Part shown: positions 16,212-24,254 of the stretch, one piece after another
Layout of the letters: every line of letters starts with the position of its first letter
How positions within the stretch are numbered: position 1 is the stretch's first letter
From: CAZBMJ01 sp964493205
Lineage (GTDB): Bacteria > Myxococcota > UBA727 > JABDBI01
Length of the DNA: 33,831 bases
Assembly (NCBI GenBank): GCA_964493205.1
Contig: CAZBMJ010000025.1
Location: 1 to 33,831 of the forward strand
Direction of reading: 5' to 3'
The notes under the pieces: model-generated
Seen by the model: only the letters and a program-made list of their open reading frames with translations
What the model was told of the DNA's origin: nothing
Databases searched by the model: none
Program-made: the position numbers and the translations under genes

Positions 16212-16812
16212 TTGATAATTCGCTAGTTTGTGGCTCGCCCATTTGAATAGATACCGTACCGGTTAATGGCTGCAAAATTAAAGAAATACTATTACTTTCA
16301 TTATTTTCTTCGCTAATAGACACCAAAGCCAACTGTGAATAACCATCAGAAAAAAAGTAAATATAGGCTTGATTTGCTCTTACTATTTCAGGCATTTTTT
16401 CTACCCACAAGCCGGCAAATTTAGCGCCTGATTTTAGCTTATTAGTTTCACCCAAAAGCCCACTGACTTTAGTAAAGGCTGGCCTAAACTTTTTGAGCTT
16501 CTCATCAAGCTTACTTTCTTCTTCATATCCAAGTTCTGGCATAATATTTTCTGAATCACCAGTTTTTTCTTCCACAAAAAAAGAATTGGTGTCTAGATTA
16601 AAAACTATTCTATGGGTTTTGCCCGAAATTATAGCCAAAGAATAAGTTTCACTGATTAAGCCTGCTATTCTAGAAATTTCGTGTTTAATATCCACACCCA
16701 TAATAGAACGAAGACCAATAATTGATACGCTCATCATGCCTGCGACTAAAGCTACCACAACCATTAGTTCAATAAGGGTAAAGGCTTTAATTTTTGTTAC
16801 GGGCCTGCGCAT
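16201..16812 (-). CDS. gspH: minor pseudopilin GspH
   Basis: This prepilin-like protein is 203 aa from the ATG at 16812. The leader MRRPVTKIKA precedes FTLIELMVVVALVAGMMSVSIIGLRS, with Glu5 present and Ala, not Gly, before the cut. The frame can be extended to a GTG at 16839, but that codon lies inside the left arm of the inverted repeat and would add residues atypical of a leader. The ATG has GAAGGG nine bases upstream. The rest is the beta-rich GspH domain with a long loop (about 80-125). GspH joins the tip complex to the GspG filament. It is separated from gspG by 141 bases holding the repeat, unlike the tight spacing elsewhere in the operon. Confidence 0.88.
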   Translation of the reverse strand: MRRPVTKIKAFTLIELMVVVALVAGMMSVSIIGLRSIMGVDIKHEISRIAGLISETYSLAIISGKTHRIVFNLDTNSFFVEEKTGDSENIMPELGYEEESKLDEKLKKFRPAFTKVSGLLGETNKLKSGAKFAGLWVEKMPEIVRANQAYIYFFSDGYSQLALVSISEENNESNSISLILQPLTGTVSIQMGEPQTSELSNEP

Positions 16813-16827
16813 ATATGTTAGCCCTTC

Positions 16828-16935
16828 TAGGGCCGGCACAGGGACTGGCCCCTACATTTTACAACAAACAATTGAAATAAAATTATAAGCATATTTTTAC
16901 TCACCATGTAGGGGCCGGTCCCTGTGCCGGCCCTA
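16828..16935. repeat. 108-bp inverted-repeat element between gspG and gspH
   Basis: Two 30-bp GC-rich arms (16828-16857 and 16906-16935) are inverted copies with one mismatch in 30, around a 48-bp AT-rich core (16858-16905). Each arm is itself nearly palindromic: GGGCCGG, an 8-base loop, CCGGCCC. The right arm is perfect and the left has one TGG for CGG. The G+C of the arms contrasts sharply with the host. The layout resembles a MITE or a REP/BIME-type palindromic unit. I see no terminal direct repeat. A possibly related GC-rich block is at 112-131. Confidence 0.9.
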
Positions 16936-16953
16936 ATTAATCAAAATTTTGTA

Positions 16954-17367
16954 TTATTCTTTTGCAGGAGCCCAGTTACCAATATCAGCCTCTACACCAC
17001 CATCGCCGTTAGGACCATTAGACCAAACATCAATACCGTTAGGGTTTTTATTGCCTGGATTAGCATACTCATATTCATGTTTCCAAGGATCTAGTGGAAT
17101 TTCATTCATAATACCAGCACCACCTCTGGCAGGTTTAGCTAAAACTTCTAAGCCTTCACTAGTAGTTGGATAAGACCCGTTTTGCAGTTTGTACATATCG
17201 AGCGCTTTTGATAATTCATACGCTTGCTGTCTTGCTGTATCAATTTTTCCTCTTTCCAAAATACCTGCAAAATACACAGTGGCCACACCACCTAGTATGG
17301 CTATTAAGGTTACTACCACCATAATTTCTACTAAAGAAAATCCACGCATAACCATTTTATTATTCAT
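16954..17367 (-). CDS. gspG: major pseudopilin GspG
   Basis: This 137-aa protein is a normal GspG in length and motifs. The leader MNNKMVMRG is cut before FSLVEIMVVVTLIAILGGVA (Gly at -1, Glu at +5), and the protein shows the family segment ALDMYKLQNGSYPTTSEGLEVL. The C-terminal acidic loop IDVWSNGPNGDGGVEADIGNW is the calcium-binding region that stabilises the pseudopilus. GspG polymerises into the piston-like pseudopilus in the periplasm. It starts 11 bases after gspF. Because it is needed in large excess over the minor pseudopilins, the structured repeat immediately downstream may matter for its expression. Confidence 0.97.
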   Translation of the reverse strand: MNNKMVMRGFSLVEIMVVVTLIAILGGVATVYFAGILERGKIDTARQQAYELSKALDMYKLQNGSYPTTSEGLEVLAKPARGGAGIMNEIPLDPWKHEYEYANPGNKNPNGIDVWSNGPNGDGGVEADIGNWAPAKE

Positions 17368-17378
17368 TTTAAAACTCC

Positions 17379-18608
17379 TTATTTTACTAACTGAGACATT
17401 TGCATAATTGGAACCATAACTGCAAAAACAATGCCGCCAATAATCACACCCATAAACAAAATCATAAATGGCTCTAACAAACTCGTAAGCATTCCCACTC
17501 GAGTTTCTACACGAGCTTCATAAGCACTAGCTATTCGGCCAAGCATAGCTTCTAGCTGACCAGATTTTTCACCCACAGCGATCATATGGGTTACCATGGG
17601 GGGAAATTGTCCGCTGCGTTTTAGGGGACTGGCAATATCTTCACCTTCGCGCACCGCTTCACGAACGTCATCTATGGCTTTTTCCAAGGTATCATTAGAA
17701 ACCACGTTTCTAACAATCTGTAAAGTACTTAATAATGGCACACCACCTGATAATAGCGTTGCCAAAGTTCTTGCAAATCTTGCAATGGAAATCATTTGTA
17801 AAATAGGACCAAAAACCGGTAAATTAAGTTTAATATTATCCCAACGAGCGCGGCCTTTAGGTGTTTTTACATAGCGAGTCACTCCCCAAGCGATTAATCC
17901 CGTTACGATAATTAACAACCACCAATAGGATCTCATAGCGCCACTAACAAAAATTAATGCTCGCGTCATAAGGGGCAATTGCACTTTTGCGCCATCAAAC
18001 ATCACGGTTATTTTAGGAATAACCGTAGTCATTAATATGATCAAAATTAAAACTGCTATAACCATCATGACCATTGGATAGGCCAATGCTGCTTTTACTT
18101 TAGAGCTTAGCTTTGATTGACCTTCAGTAAAGTCTGCCAATCTTTCTAAAACTATTTCTAAAGCACCAGATGTTTCGCCTGCTCTTACCATATTCACATA
18201 TACGTTAGAAAAACATTTATGTTTAGCCATGGCATCAGCCAAAGATGAACCTTCATTTACTTCCATTCGTACGGCAGACAAAACTTTTTTTAAAGCTTGT
18301 GAATCAACTTGTTCAACTAAGGCTTTTAGTGACTCAAGCATAGGAACACCAGATTGCAGCAAAGTAGCCAGTTGTCTGGTAGCAAGCGCAATATTTTCCA
18401 CGCTGACTTTTTCAAATAATTGCGAAAAATTTATTTCGGTTTTTAAACCTTTAGAAAAATCAAAACCCTTATTAGTTTCTTTAATGCTGGTAGCAAAAAT
18501 ACCTTCGTTGCGTAAATTAACTCTTAAAGCTTTGGTACTATCGGCTTCTTTACTGCCTTTGACCTGCTTACCTTTTTTGTCTATGCCAATATATTCATAA
18601 ATAGCCAT
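17379..18608 (-). CDS. gspF: T2SS inner-membrane platform protein GspF
   Basis: This 409-aa protein has the standard length for GspF. The N-terminal cytoplasmic part opens with MAIYEYIGIDKKGKQVKGSKEA. Two GspF repeats follow (about 70-195 and 270-395), with membrane helices near 172-200, 222-245 and 375-400. The repeats share VxMVRAGExSGxLExxLxxLA-type segments (VNMVRAGETSGALEIVLERLADF, THMIAVGEKSGQLEAMLGRIA; given as family-pattern phrases). GspF is the membrane core against which the GspE ATPase works. The spacing is 11 bases to gspE and 11 to gspG. No oddity is seen. Confidence 0.97.
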   Translation of the reverse strand: MAIYEYIGIDKKGKQVKGSKEADSTKALRVNLRNEGIFATSIKETNKGFDFSKGLKTEINFSQLFEKVSVENIALATRQLATLLQSGVPMLESLKALVEQVDSQALKKVLSAVRMEVNEGSSLADAMAKHKCFSNVYVNMVRAGETSGALEIVLERLADFTEGQSKLSSKVKAALAYPMVMMVIAVLILIILMTTVIPKITVMFDGAKVQLPLMTRALIFVSGAMRSYWWLLIIVTGLIAWGVTRYVKTPKGRARWDNIKLNLPVFGPILQMISIARFARTLATLLSGGVPLLSTLQIVRNVVSNDTLEKAIDDVREAVREGEDIASPLKRSGQFPPMVTHMIAVGEKSGQLEAMLGRIASAYEARVETRVGMLTSLLEPFMILFMGVIIGGIVFAVMVPIMQMSQLVK

Positions 18609-18619
18609 TTAGTTAAACC

Positions 18620-20383
18620 TTACGCTTCATCCAAAGCTTTTAAGGAAATTTCATCTTCTCTGGTTACTCTAGTAACTTCTGCAACTGTAGTAATTCCTCG
18701 TTTAACTTTTAGTGAACCATCTTCTCTTAAAGTCCTCATCCCATGATTTCTAGCAATAGTTTTAAGAGTAGAAGCATCAGAATTAGCCATAATAGAGGCC
18801 CTGACTTCATCGTTAATAGTCATTAACTCAAATATACCTATTCTGCCTCTATATCCTGTTTGCTGGCAAGAGTCACAGCCCTTTCCTCGGTAAAGAACGC
18901 GCACTTCCCTAGAATCTAGGCCAATTTCAGATAATTCATCTTGTGTTGGAGTGTAGGATTCTTTGCACAAAGGGCAAATAGTTCGCACAAGTCTTTGAGC
19001 AAGCACTGCCAATAAAGAACTGGCTACTAAAAATGGTTCTACTTGCATATCTACTAATCTTGTTACCGCACCTGGTGCATCGTTAGTGTGAATAGTTGAA
19101 AACACTAAGTGGCCTGTTAATGAGGCCTGAATTGCTATTTCTGCAGTTTCACGATCACGAATTTCACCAACCATGATAACATCTGGATCTTGCCTTAAAA
19201 ATGCCCGCAAACCACCCGCAAAAGTTAAGCCTATTTTTGCATTAGCTTGCACTTGTCCAATACCTTTTAGCTGGTATTCCACTGGATCTTCGATGGTCAA
19301 AATATTTAAATCTGGTCTGTTAATTTTTGCCAAGCACGCATACAACGTAGAAGTTTTTCCAGAACCTGTGGGCCCTGTTACTAAAATAATACCATGTGGA
19401 GACTGAATTAATTGGTCTATAATCTCTAAGTTATAATCAGAAAAACCAATATCTGTTAAGTTGCGCATTACTGATGATCTATCTAATAATCGCATAACAA
19501 TACGTTCGCCATAAGTAGTAGGAACGCTTGATACCCGAATATCAAAATCTTTACCAGCAACTTTTAGTCTAATACGACCATCTTGAGGTAAGCGTTTTTC
19601 AGCAATATTTAAACCACCCATAATTTTAACACGGCTGATAATAGAGTTTTGAAAGCGCTTTGGTGGCCTAATAATTTCATGCAAAATGCCATCTACTCTA
19701 AATCTAACTAACAGCTCTCTTTCATAAGGTTCTACGTGAATATCACTGGCACCATCTTTTACAGCTTGACTCATCAAAGAATTTACGAGCCTAATAATAG
19801 GTGCTTCATCATCACTTTCTAAATCAAGCAAATCTACTACTTCATCTTCTAATACACCCTTTAAATTATTTGACTCATTATCTTCAAGTTCAGCAACAGC
19901 AGTTTCAGCCTGTCGCATAGAACGATCGTATGCTGAATTAATAGCCGTAAGTATGGATTCAAAAGAGGTGACAACCAGTTTAATATCTTTATTAAAAACT
20001 AATCTAAGCTCTTCTTCATAATCTAGCAAAAACGGGTTAGAACAAGCCACCACAATAGTTGAGTTATCGTCATCTAGGATAGGCAATAACCTATTAGCTT
20101 TTGCAAAAGAAATAGGAATAGCATTTAATAAGTCATCGGAAATATTTTCTACATTAATATTTTCTAGGTAGTCTAGACCTAAATGAGCGGCAAAAAGTTG
20201 GGCTATTTGGGCAGAGCTCAACACTTTTTTTTCTATTAAATATTCTGCTAAAACTTTTTCTTTTTCACGAGCTTCTTGCATGGCATTTTCTAATATAACC
20301 TGCTCAAGTGCAAATAACTCATTGGCAATAAATGGTAATGGGTGGCCTTTTAAATCCTGCCGTATTTTTGTAGATTCTATCAT
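18620..20383 (-). CDS. gspE: T2SS ATPase GspE
   Basis: This 587-aa cytoplasmic hexameric ATPase powers pseudopilus assembly. The sequence shows an N-terminal MshEN-type domain (about 30-155), an acidic linker (165-192), then the core. The core has Walker A GPTGSGKT (337-344), the Asp box (about 364-371, TIEDPVEY), Walker B DVIMVGEIRD (401-410), the His box HTND (432-435), and a C-terminal zinc site of four cysteines (C470, C473, C503, C506). All catalytic motifs are intact. It lies nine bases after gspD. The full four-cysteine site and the operon of pseudopilins support GspE over PilB. Confidence 0.97.
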   Translation of the reverse strand: MIESTKIRQDLKGHPLPFIANELFALEQVILENAMQEAREKEKVLAEYLIEKKVLSSAQIAQLFAAHLGLDYLENINVENISDDLLNAIPISFAKANRLLPILDDDNSTIVVACSNPFLLDYEEELRLVFNKDIKLVVTSFESILTAINSAYDRSMRQAETAVAELEDNESNNLKGVLEDEVVDLLDLESDDEAPIIRLVNSLMSQAVKDGASDIHVEPYERELLVRFRVDGILHEIIRPPKRFQNSIISRVKIMGGLNIAEKRLPQDGRIRLKVAGKDFDIRVSSVPTTYGERIVMRLLDRSSVMRNLTDIGFSDYNLEIIDQLIQSPHGIILVTGPTGSGKTSTLYACLAKINRPDLNILTIEDPVEYQLKGIGQVQANAKIGLTFAGGLRAFLRQDPDVIMVGEIRDRETAEIAIQASLTGHLVFSTIHTNDAPGAVTRLVDMQVEPFLVASSLLAVLAQRLVRTICPLCKESYTPTQDELSEIGLDSREVRVLYRGKGCDSCQQTGYRGRIGIFELMTINDEVRASIMANSDASTLKTIARNHGMRTLREDGSLKVKRGITTVAEVTRVTREDEISLKALDEA

Positions 20384-20392
20384 AATTATGCC

Positions 20393-22963
20393 TTAATCCT
20401 GCAATATACTGGGATCAAGATCGCTATCAAGAATAGCTTGCTTATCCATAGGAATATCTTTGGTTTCAACACCTATATTTTCTTGAACTTCTGGTAACAT
20501 CTCAATACTATTTTGCTCTTTTATTTCAGGAACAGGTTTAATAATGTCTTCATCTTTCACTGGCGGTGGAGATTCACTAGCAGGACTAATAAGAGTTTCA
20601 TTGCCACTACCTGGACCGCCATTTTCTACTTTTTGCATTTGTATATCAAGGGATTTTAACAAACTGACTAAAGGACCAGACTTTTTACTGTAGTCAACAT
20701 ATTTATCATAGACTTTAATTTTTTCGCCAAAATAAAGTCTGCCAAACTCTTCACGCTCTTTCGTCTTGCGATCTAATATTTTGCGATAATCATCATCACT
20801 ACGAATAATATAAGGTGTAAGCACTAACAATAAACTCTTTTTCTCAGTTCTATTGTCTCTGGTTTTAAATAGCCATCCCAAAAGCGGAATATCACCTAAA
20901 AAAGGAATTTTACTGCCACTTTTAGCGTCTGATTGGCTAATCAAGCCCCCAATAACCCCTGTTTGTTGATCGCGTAAAACAATAGTAGTTTCAAGTTTCT
21001 TTTCATTAATTTTATATTGACTAATAGTAGAAGAAACTTGTTCTTTATTACCAAGTGCACTAACTTCCTGCTTAACATCAAGCCTAATATTATCATCTGC
21101 GCCCACATGTGGAGTTACTTTAAAAGATAACTTTACTTCTTCATAGGTAATATTCATACCGATACCTAAAGCTGTGCTGGCTGTGCCTCCACCGGTGGTA
21201 GCACCTTTAATAACTGGTACTTTTTCTCCCACCGACATACTGGCTTCTTTATTATCAGAAGTAAGCAAATAAGGAGTAGATAAAACATCAACATTGGAAT
21301 TAGCAGCCATGGCTTGCAATACAGCACCAAAACTTGGAATACCGTTGCTTCCAGGCACTGCTGGCCCAACTAAGCCTGCCACACCACCTGTTACAAAGTT
21401 ACCTAAAACAGCCAAAGCACCAATATTTTGCCCTGCAGCCCCTGATGTCCCTGTAGCTGAGGCCGTTAAACCAGTACTAATATTTTGAACAATACCTGCG
21501 CCACCGGGGTTAGCAAACATGCCTAAAGACCCACCTATGCCTGGTATATTTTGTTGTAACCCAGAAAATAAGTTAACACCAAACTGGCTGTTAGCACTCA
21601 GTTCAAGGGACAAAATAGCCCCTTCTATATAGACTTGTTCTATGGGTATATCGAGCTCTTCAATGGTACGAAGAACAGATTTGTAATCGTTGGAATTGGC
21701 CACTACCACCAAAGCATTGTTATCTTTGTGAGAAGTTACTTTTACGTCTCCCTCAAACAGGCTATTAGACCCTTCTGCAGGCCTGCCAAATCTTCGTGAA
21801 TTGGAAGAAACCAGCTTATTTAGGGTTTCAGCAACTTTTTCTGCATCAGCAAATTTAAGTTTAAAAACGTGGATTTTACCCTTGGTATTTTCTCCCGTAT
21901 CGGCTTTATCTAGTAATTCAATAACGTTTTGTACTTCTTTAATGGAATCTTTGTCTGTTACAATCAATAAGCTGTTAGTTCGTTCATCAGCAATAATCTT
22001 ATCAATATTTATTAAACTTTTATTACCAGCTTCAGCGCCTCTTGGCTTAGGTCGTCCGGCAGGAGATACATCAAAGAGTTCTCTTAACTGCTTATCCACA
22101 ACTTTAGCATCGGCGTTAATAAGTGGAATAATATGGATTTTATTATTGGCATCTTCCACGTCTACTTGCTCAAAAATATACCCTATTCTTCGTAAGTTGG
22201 CACTGCTATCAATAATAACAATAAATTGGTCACTCACATTGGCAACCTTACCGTCTTTAGAAATAAAAGTAGAAGCGACATTTTTTAGAGTGTCTTGAGT
22301 GGCATGCTTAGCCTTATAAAATAGTGTAGCAACACCATCGTTGGCAGCTGCTTTTAATGGATCAGTAATAATTTTACTTGGTGCTAATAAAGCATCAGGC
22401 TTACGTATAAGTGTCCAGCTATTTTTGCTGAGCTCGCTTAACGCTAAGCCATTAGCCGATAAAGCTGATAATAAGACAGTCCAAGCTTCATCAGGAGTGA
22501 TGGGAGTCATGCCAATAATAGTCAGTTTCATGTTAGTTTTTATGGACTCATTAACCATAATATTTATGCAGCGCATATCACTCATTTGCTGCAGAATAAC
22601 CCCAAGCTCTTCATCTTTAAAGTTCCAAACAAATCTGCCACCCACAGGTTTACAAACCTGAGGAACTACTTTTAAAATATTTTCTTCATTATTAAGTGGT
22701 GCAGCATTTCTTTGTTCAGGCCTTCTGGCAGCAGGAGGCATACTAGGCCTTTGCATAGGGGCGACAGGAAATTTTTGATTAGGAACCTCAAGCATAGATG
22801 GCTTTGGCTTGCCAGGAATAGAATCGTCAAACAAAATAGGATTTGCCGAAGGTAAACCTTGAACTTCTGGTGACGGTGTTTCTATTTTAGCAAAACAAAA
22901 AACAGAAAATAACGACACTAAAAAAGCTTGTAACAAAATTTTTTTATACATAAAAACGCTCAT
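20393..22963 (-). CDS. gspD: T2SS outer-membrane secretin GspD
   Basis: This 856-aa protein forms the multimeric outer-membrane channel. A signal peptide (about 1-25, ending CFA before KIE) is followed by a proline-rich linker (30-90). Next come the N0 (about 110-187), N1 (212-270), N2 (275-352) and N3 (363-440) domains, then the secretin domain (about 445-720) with VPVIKGATTGGG and the closing signature IPFLGDIPLLGWLFK (686-700). A charged, proline-rich tail of about 130 residues (720-856) may be where a pilotin binds. AAAGG lies six bases before the ATG at 22963. It starts 29 bases after gspC. The proline-rich linker before N0 is longer than usual. Confidence 0.97.
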   Translation of the reverse strand: MSVFMYKKILLQAFLVSLFSVFCFAKIETPSPEVQGLPSANPILFDDSIPGKPKPSMLEVPNQKFPVAPMQRPSMPPAARRPEQRNAAPLNNEENILKVVPQVCKPVGGRFVWNFKDEELGVILQQMSDMRCINIMVNESIKTNMKLTIIGMTPITPDEAWTVLLSALSANGLALSELSKNSWTLIRKPDALLAPSKIITDPLKAAANDGVATLFYKAKHATQDTLKNVASTFISKDGKVANVSDQFIVIIDSSANLRRIGYIFEQVDVEDANNKIHIIPLINADAKVVDKQLRELFDVSPAGRPKPRGAEAGNKSLINIDKIIADERTNSLLIVTDKDSIKEVQNVIELLDKADTGENTKGKIHVFKLKFADAEKVAETLNKLVSSNSRRFGRPAEGSNSLFEGDVKVTSHKDNNALVVVANSNDYKSVLRTIEELDIPIEQVYIEGAILSLELSANSQFGVNLFSGLQQNIPGIGGSLGMFANPGGAGIVQNISTGLTASATGTSGAAGQNIGALAVLGNFVTGGVAGLVGPAVPGSNGIPSFGAVLQAMAANSNVDVLSTPYLLTSDNKEASMSVGEKVPVIKGATTGGGTASTALGIGMNITYEEVKLSFKVTPHVGADDNIRLDVKQEVSALGNKEQVSSTISQYKINEKKLETTIVLRDQQTGVIGGLISQSDAKSGSKIPFLGDIPLLGWLFKTRDNRTEKKSLLLVLTPYIIRSDDDYRKILDRKTKEREEFGRLYFGEKIKVYDKYVDYSKKSGPLVSLLKSLDIQMQKVENGGPGSGNETLISPASESPPPVKDEDIIKPVPEIKEQNSIEMLPEVQENIGVETKDIPMDKQAILDSDLDPSILQD

Positions 22964-22992
22964 GGTGACCTTTCACTCTTACAAATTATTAT

Positions 22993-23991
22993 TTACGGAA
23001 CCACTGAGTAGTCCAAAGTTACTGCACGAGAATCTCTTTTAACATCAATAGTAAACTGACTAGAAAGCCTTAGCTTACCAAATAACTCAAAAGCTTTTTG
23101 AGGATTATCTAACTCATAGCCATTAATCCTATTTAATAAATCGCCTGTTTTTAACCCTATTTTTTCAAACAAAGAATTTTCTTTAATATAAGAAAGTTTA
23201 AACCCAATAATAGCTCCACTAGCATCTGTTTCAGGTATTGCCCTAGCCTCAAGTAAAATTTTTCCAATATTCCCTAAGGTTTGATCTAATTTCTGCTGCT
23301 CTATTTGGTAAGAATAAGGACCTACTTTTCTTATACCATCAGATTGGTCTTTATCCTCAAAAATTTGTTGTATAGGTTTAGCACGTTTATTGGGAGAATT
23401 TATCTCTAAATACTCATATCTTCTATCTCTAATATTAAATATATAAACTTTATACTCTTCAATTCTTTTGACTATTGCTAAATTACCTACCTGATTGCAA
23501 TGCCTTTGTGGTTCCCAAGCGTTAGGTGGTAGAGCAGTTTCAATACGAGGATTATTAACTTTTATATATTCCTCACACTCACCAACAGAGGTCACCATAC
23601 TTGTAGAATTAGAAATATTTAGTATTACCGCTCTAGAATCAAAGGGATCACTAAACACCATAGTACTAACTAACTTTAGTGGCAAATTACTAGGAGTAGC
23701 ATCTTGCCAATTTCCCGGGTCACTATTGTTTTCGTCTACTTCAGAAAAGTCATCAAATACAATAGTTTCTCTGCGAGAATGAAATAAATTTGCCGCAAGT
23801 ATTGGATCGTAATCATTTGATTCAATAATCTGTTTATTTAATTTTTTAATTTGCATAATTGGTTTGGGTGGCATGGATTTAATAAGCCAATAACCAAATA
23901 AACAACTAAATACTTTAGCTAAAATAAAGGATGAGATGCTTAAAAAAAGCAAATTTAGTACCCAAAAATGTCGGCGAAAAAGCCAATTCAC
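22993..23991 (-). CDS. gspC: T2SS protein GspC (HR and PDZ domains)
   Basis: This 332-aa inner-membrane protein couples the platform to the GspD secretin and helps select substrates. It has a transmembrane helix (about 9-36), the periplasmic homology region (about 60-170, starting with NDYDPILAANLFHSRRE), and a C-terminal PDZ domain (about 250-330, with IKENSLFEKIGLKTGDLLNRINGYEL; given in pieces as ENSLFEKIGLKTGDLLN). It uses a GTG start, with GGAG seven bases upstream. As the first gene it defines the operon start, and a promoter candidate lies about 80-105 bp upstream. Confidence 0.93.
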   Translation of the reverse strand: MNWLFRRHFWVLNLLFLSISSFILAKVFSCLFGYWLIKSMPPKPIMQIKKLNKQIIESNDYDPILAANLFHSRRETIVFDDFSEVDENNSDPGNWQDATPSNLPLKLVSTMVFSDPFDSRAVILNISNSTSMVTSVGECEEYIKVNNPRIETALPPNAWEPQRHCNQVGNLAIVKRIEEYKVYIFNIRDRRYEYLEINSPNKRAKPIQQIFEDKDQSDGIRKVGPYSYQIEQQKLDQTLGNIGKILLEARAIPETDASGAIIGFKLSYIKENSLFEKIGLKTGDLLNRINGYELDNPQKAFELFGKLRLSSQFTIDVKRDSRAVTLDYSVVP

Positions 23992-24068
23992 CCTCTCACT
24001 CCTAAACTTTTAACAAATTATCCAAATAAACCCAAACAAAAAAATTCTTTATTCCTAATTAGTAACGC

Positions 24069-24096
24069 ATTATAACTAGTAAGTAAAAATAACTAA
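24069..24096 (-). promoter_or_regulatory. candidate promoter of the T2SS operon
   Basis: On the minus strand TTAGTT (24096-24091), 16 bp and a perfect TATAAT (24074-24069) lie in the 263-bp gap before gspC. The same arrangement, with a shared TTAGTTATTTT run, precedes the secreted-protein gene at 5667-6182. No other clear element is seen in 23992-24254. Confidence 0.45.
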
Positions 24097-24254
24097 CTAT
24101 CAAAACTTTTCAATCAACCTTATATACATTAATCAATTAAAACCAATAACTATTCTAAAAACCTAAATTTTTATTTTATTACTGTTTTTTGATAAATTTT
24201 AAATTCAAATAAAAATCTCTATGAGTGGCTTATACCACAAATAAAAAATAAAAC

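Noticed and set aside
16813..16839. Upstream GTG start that would lengthen GspH by nine residues
   Set aside because: The GTG lies inside the inverted-repeat arm. The ATG at 16812 gives a normal 10-residue basic prepilin leader and has GAAGGG upstream.
21166..22661. Several open frames of 64-165 codons opposite or overlapping gspD
   Set aside because: They lie within a clear secretin gene, lack ribosome sites and family motifs, and are shadows of its codon pattern.
10396..23991. Type IV pilus operon instead of T2SS
   Set aside because: The secretin, PDZ-bearing GspC, four-cysteine GspE, GspG with its calcium loop, GspK without Glu5, and the order C to N are all T2SS features. No PilT or PilQ-type gene is present.
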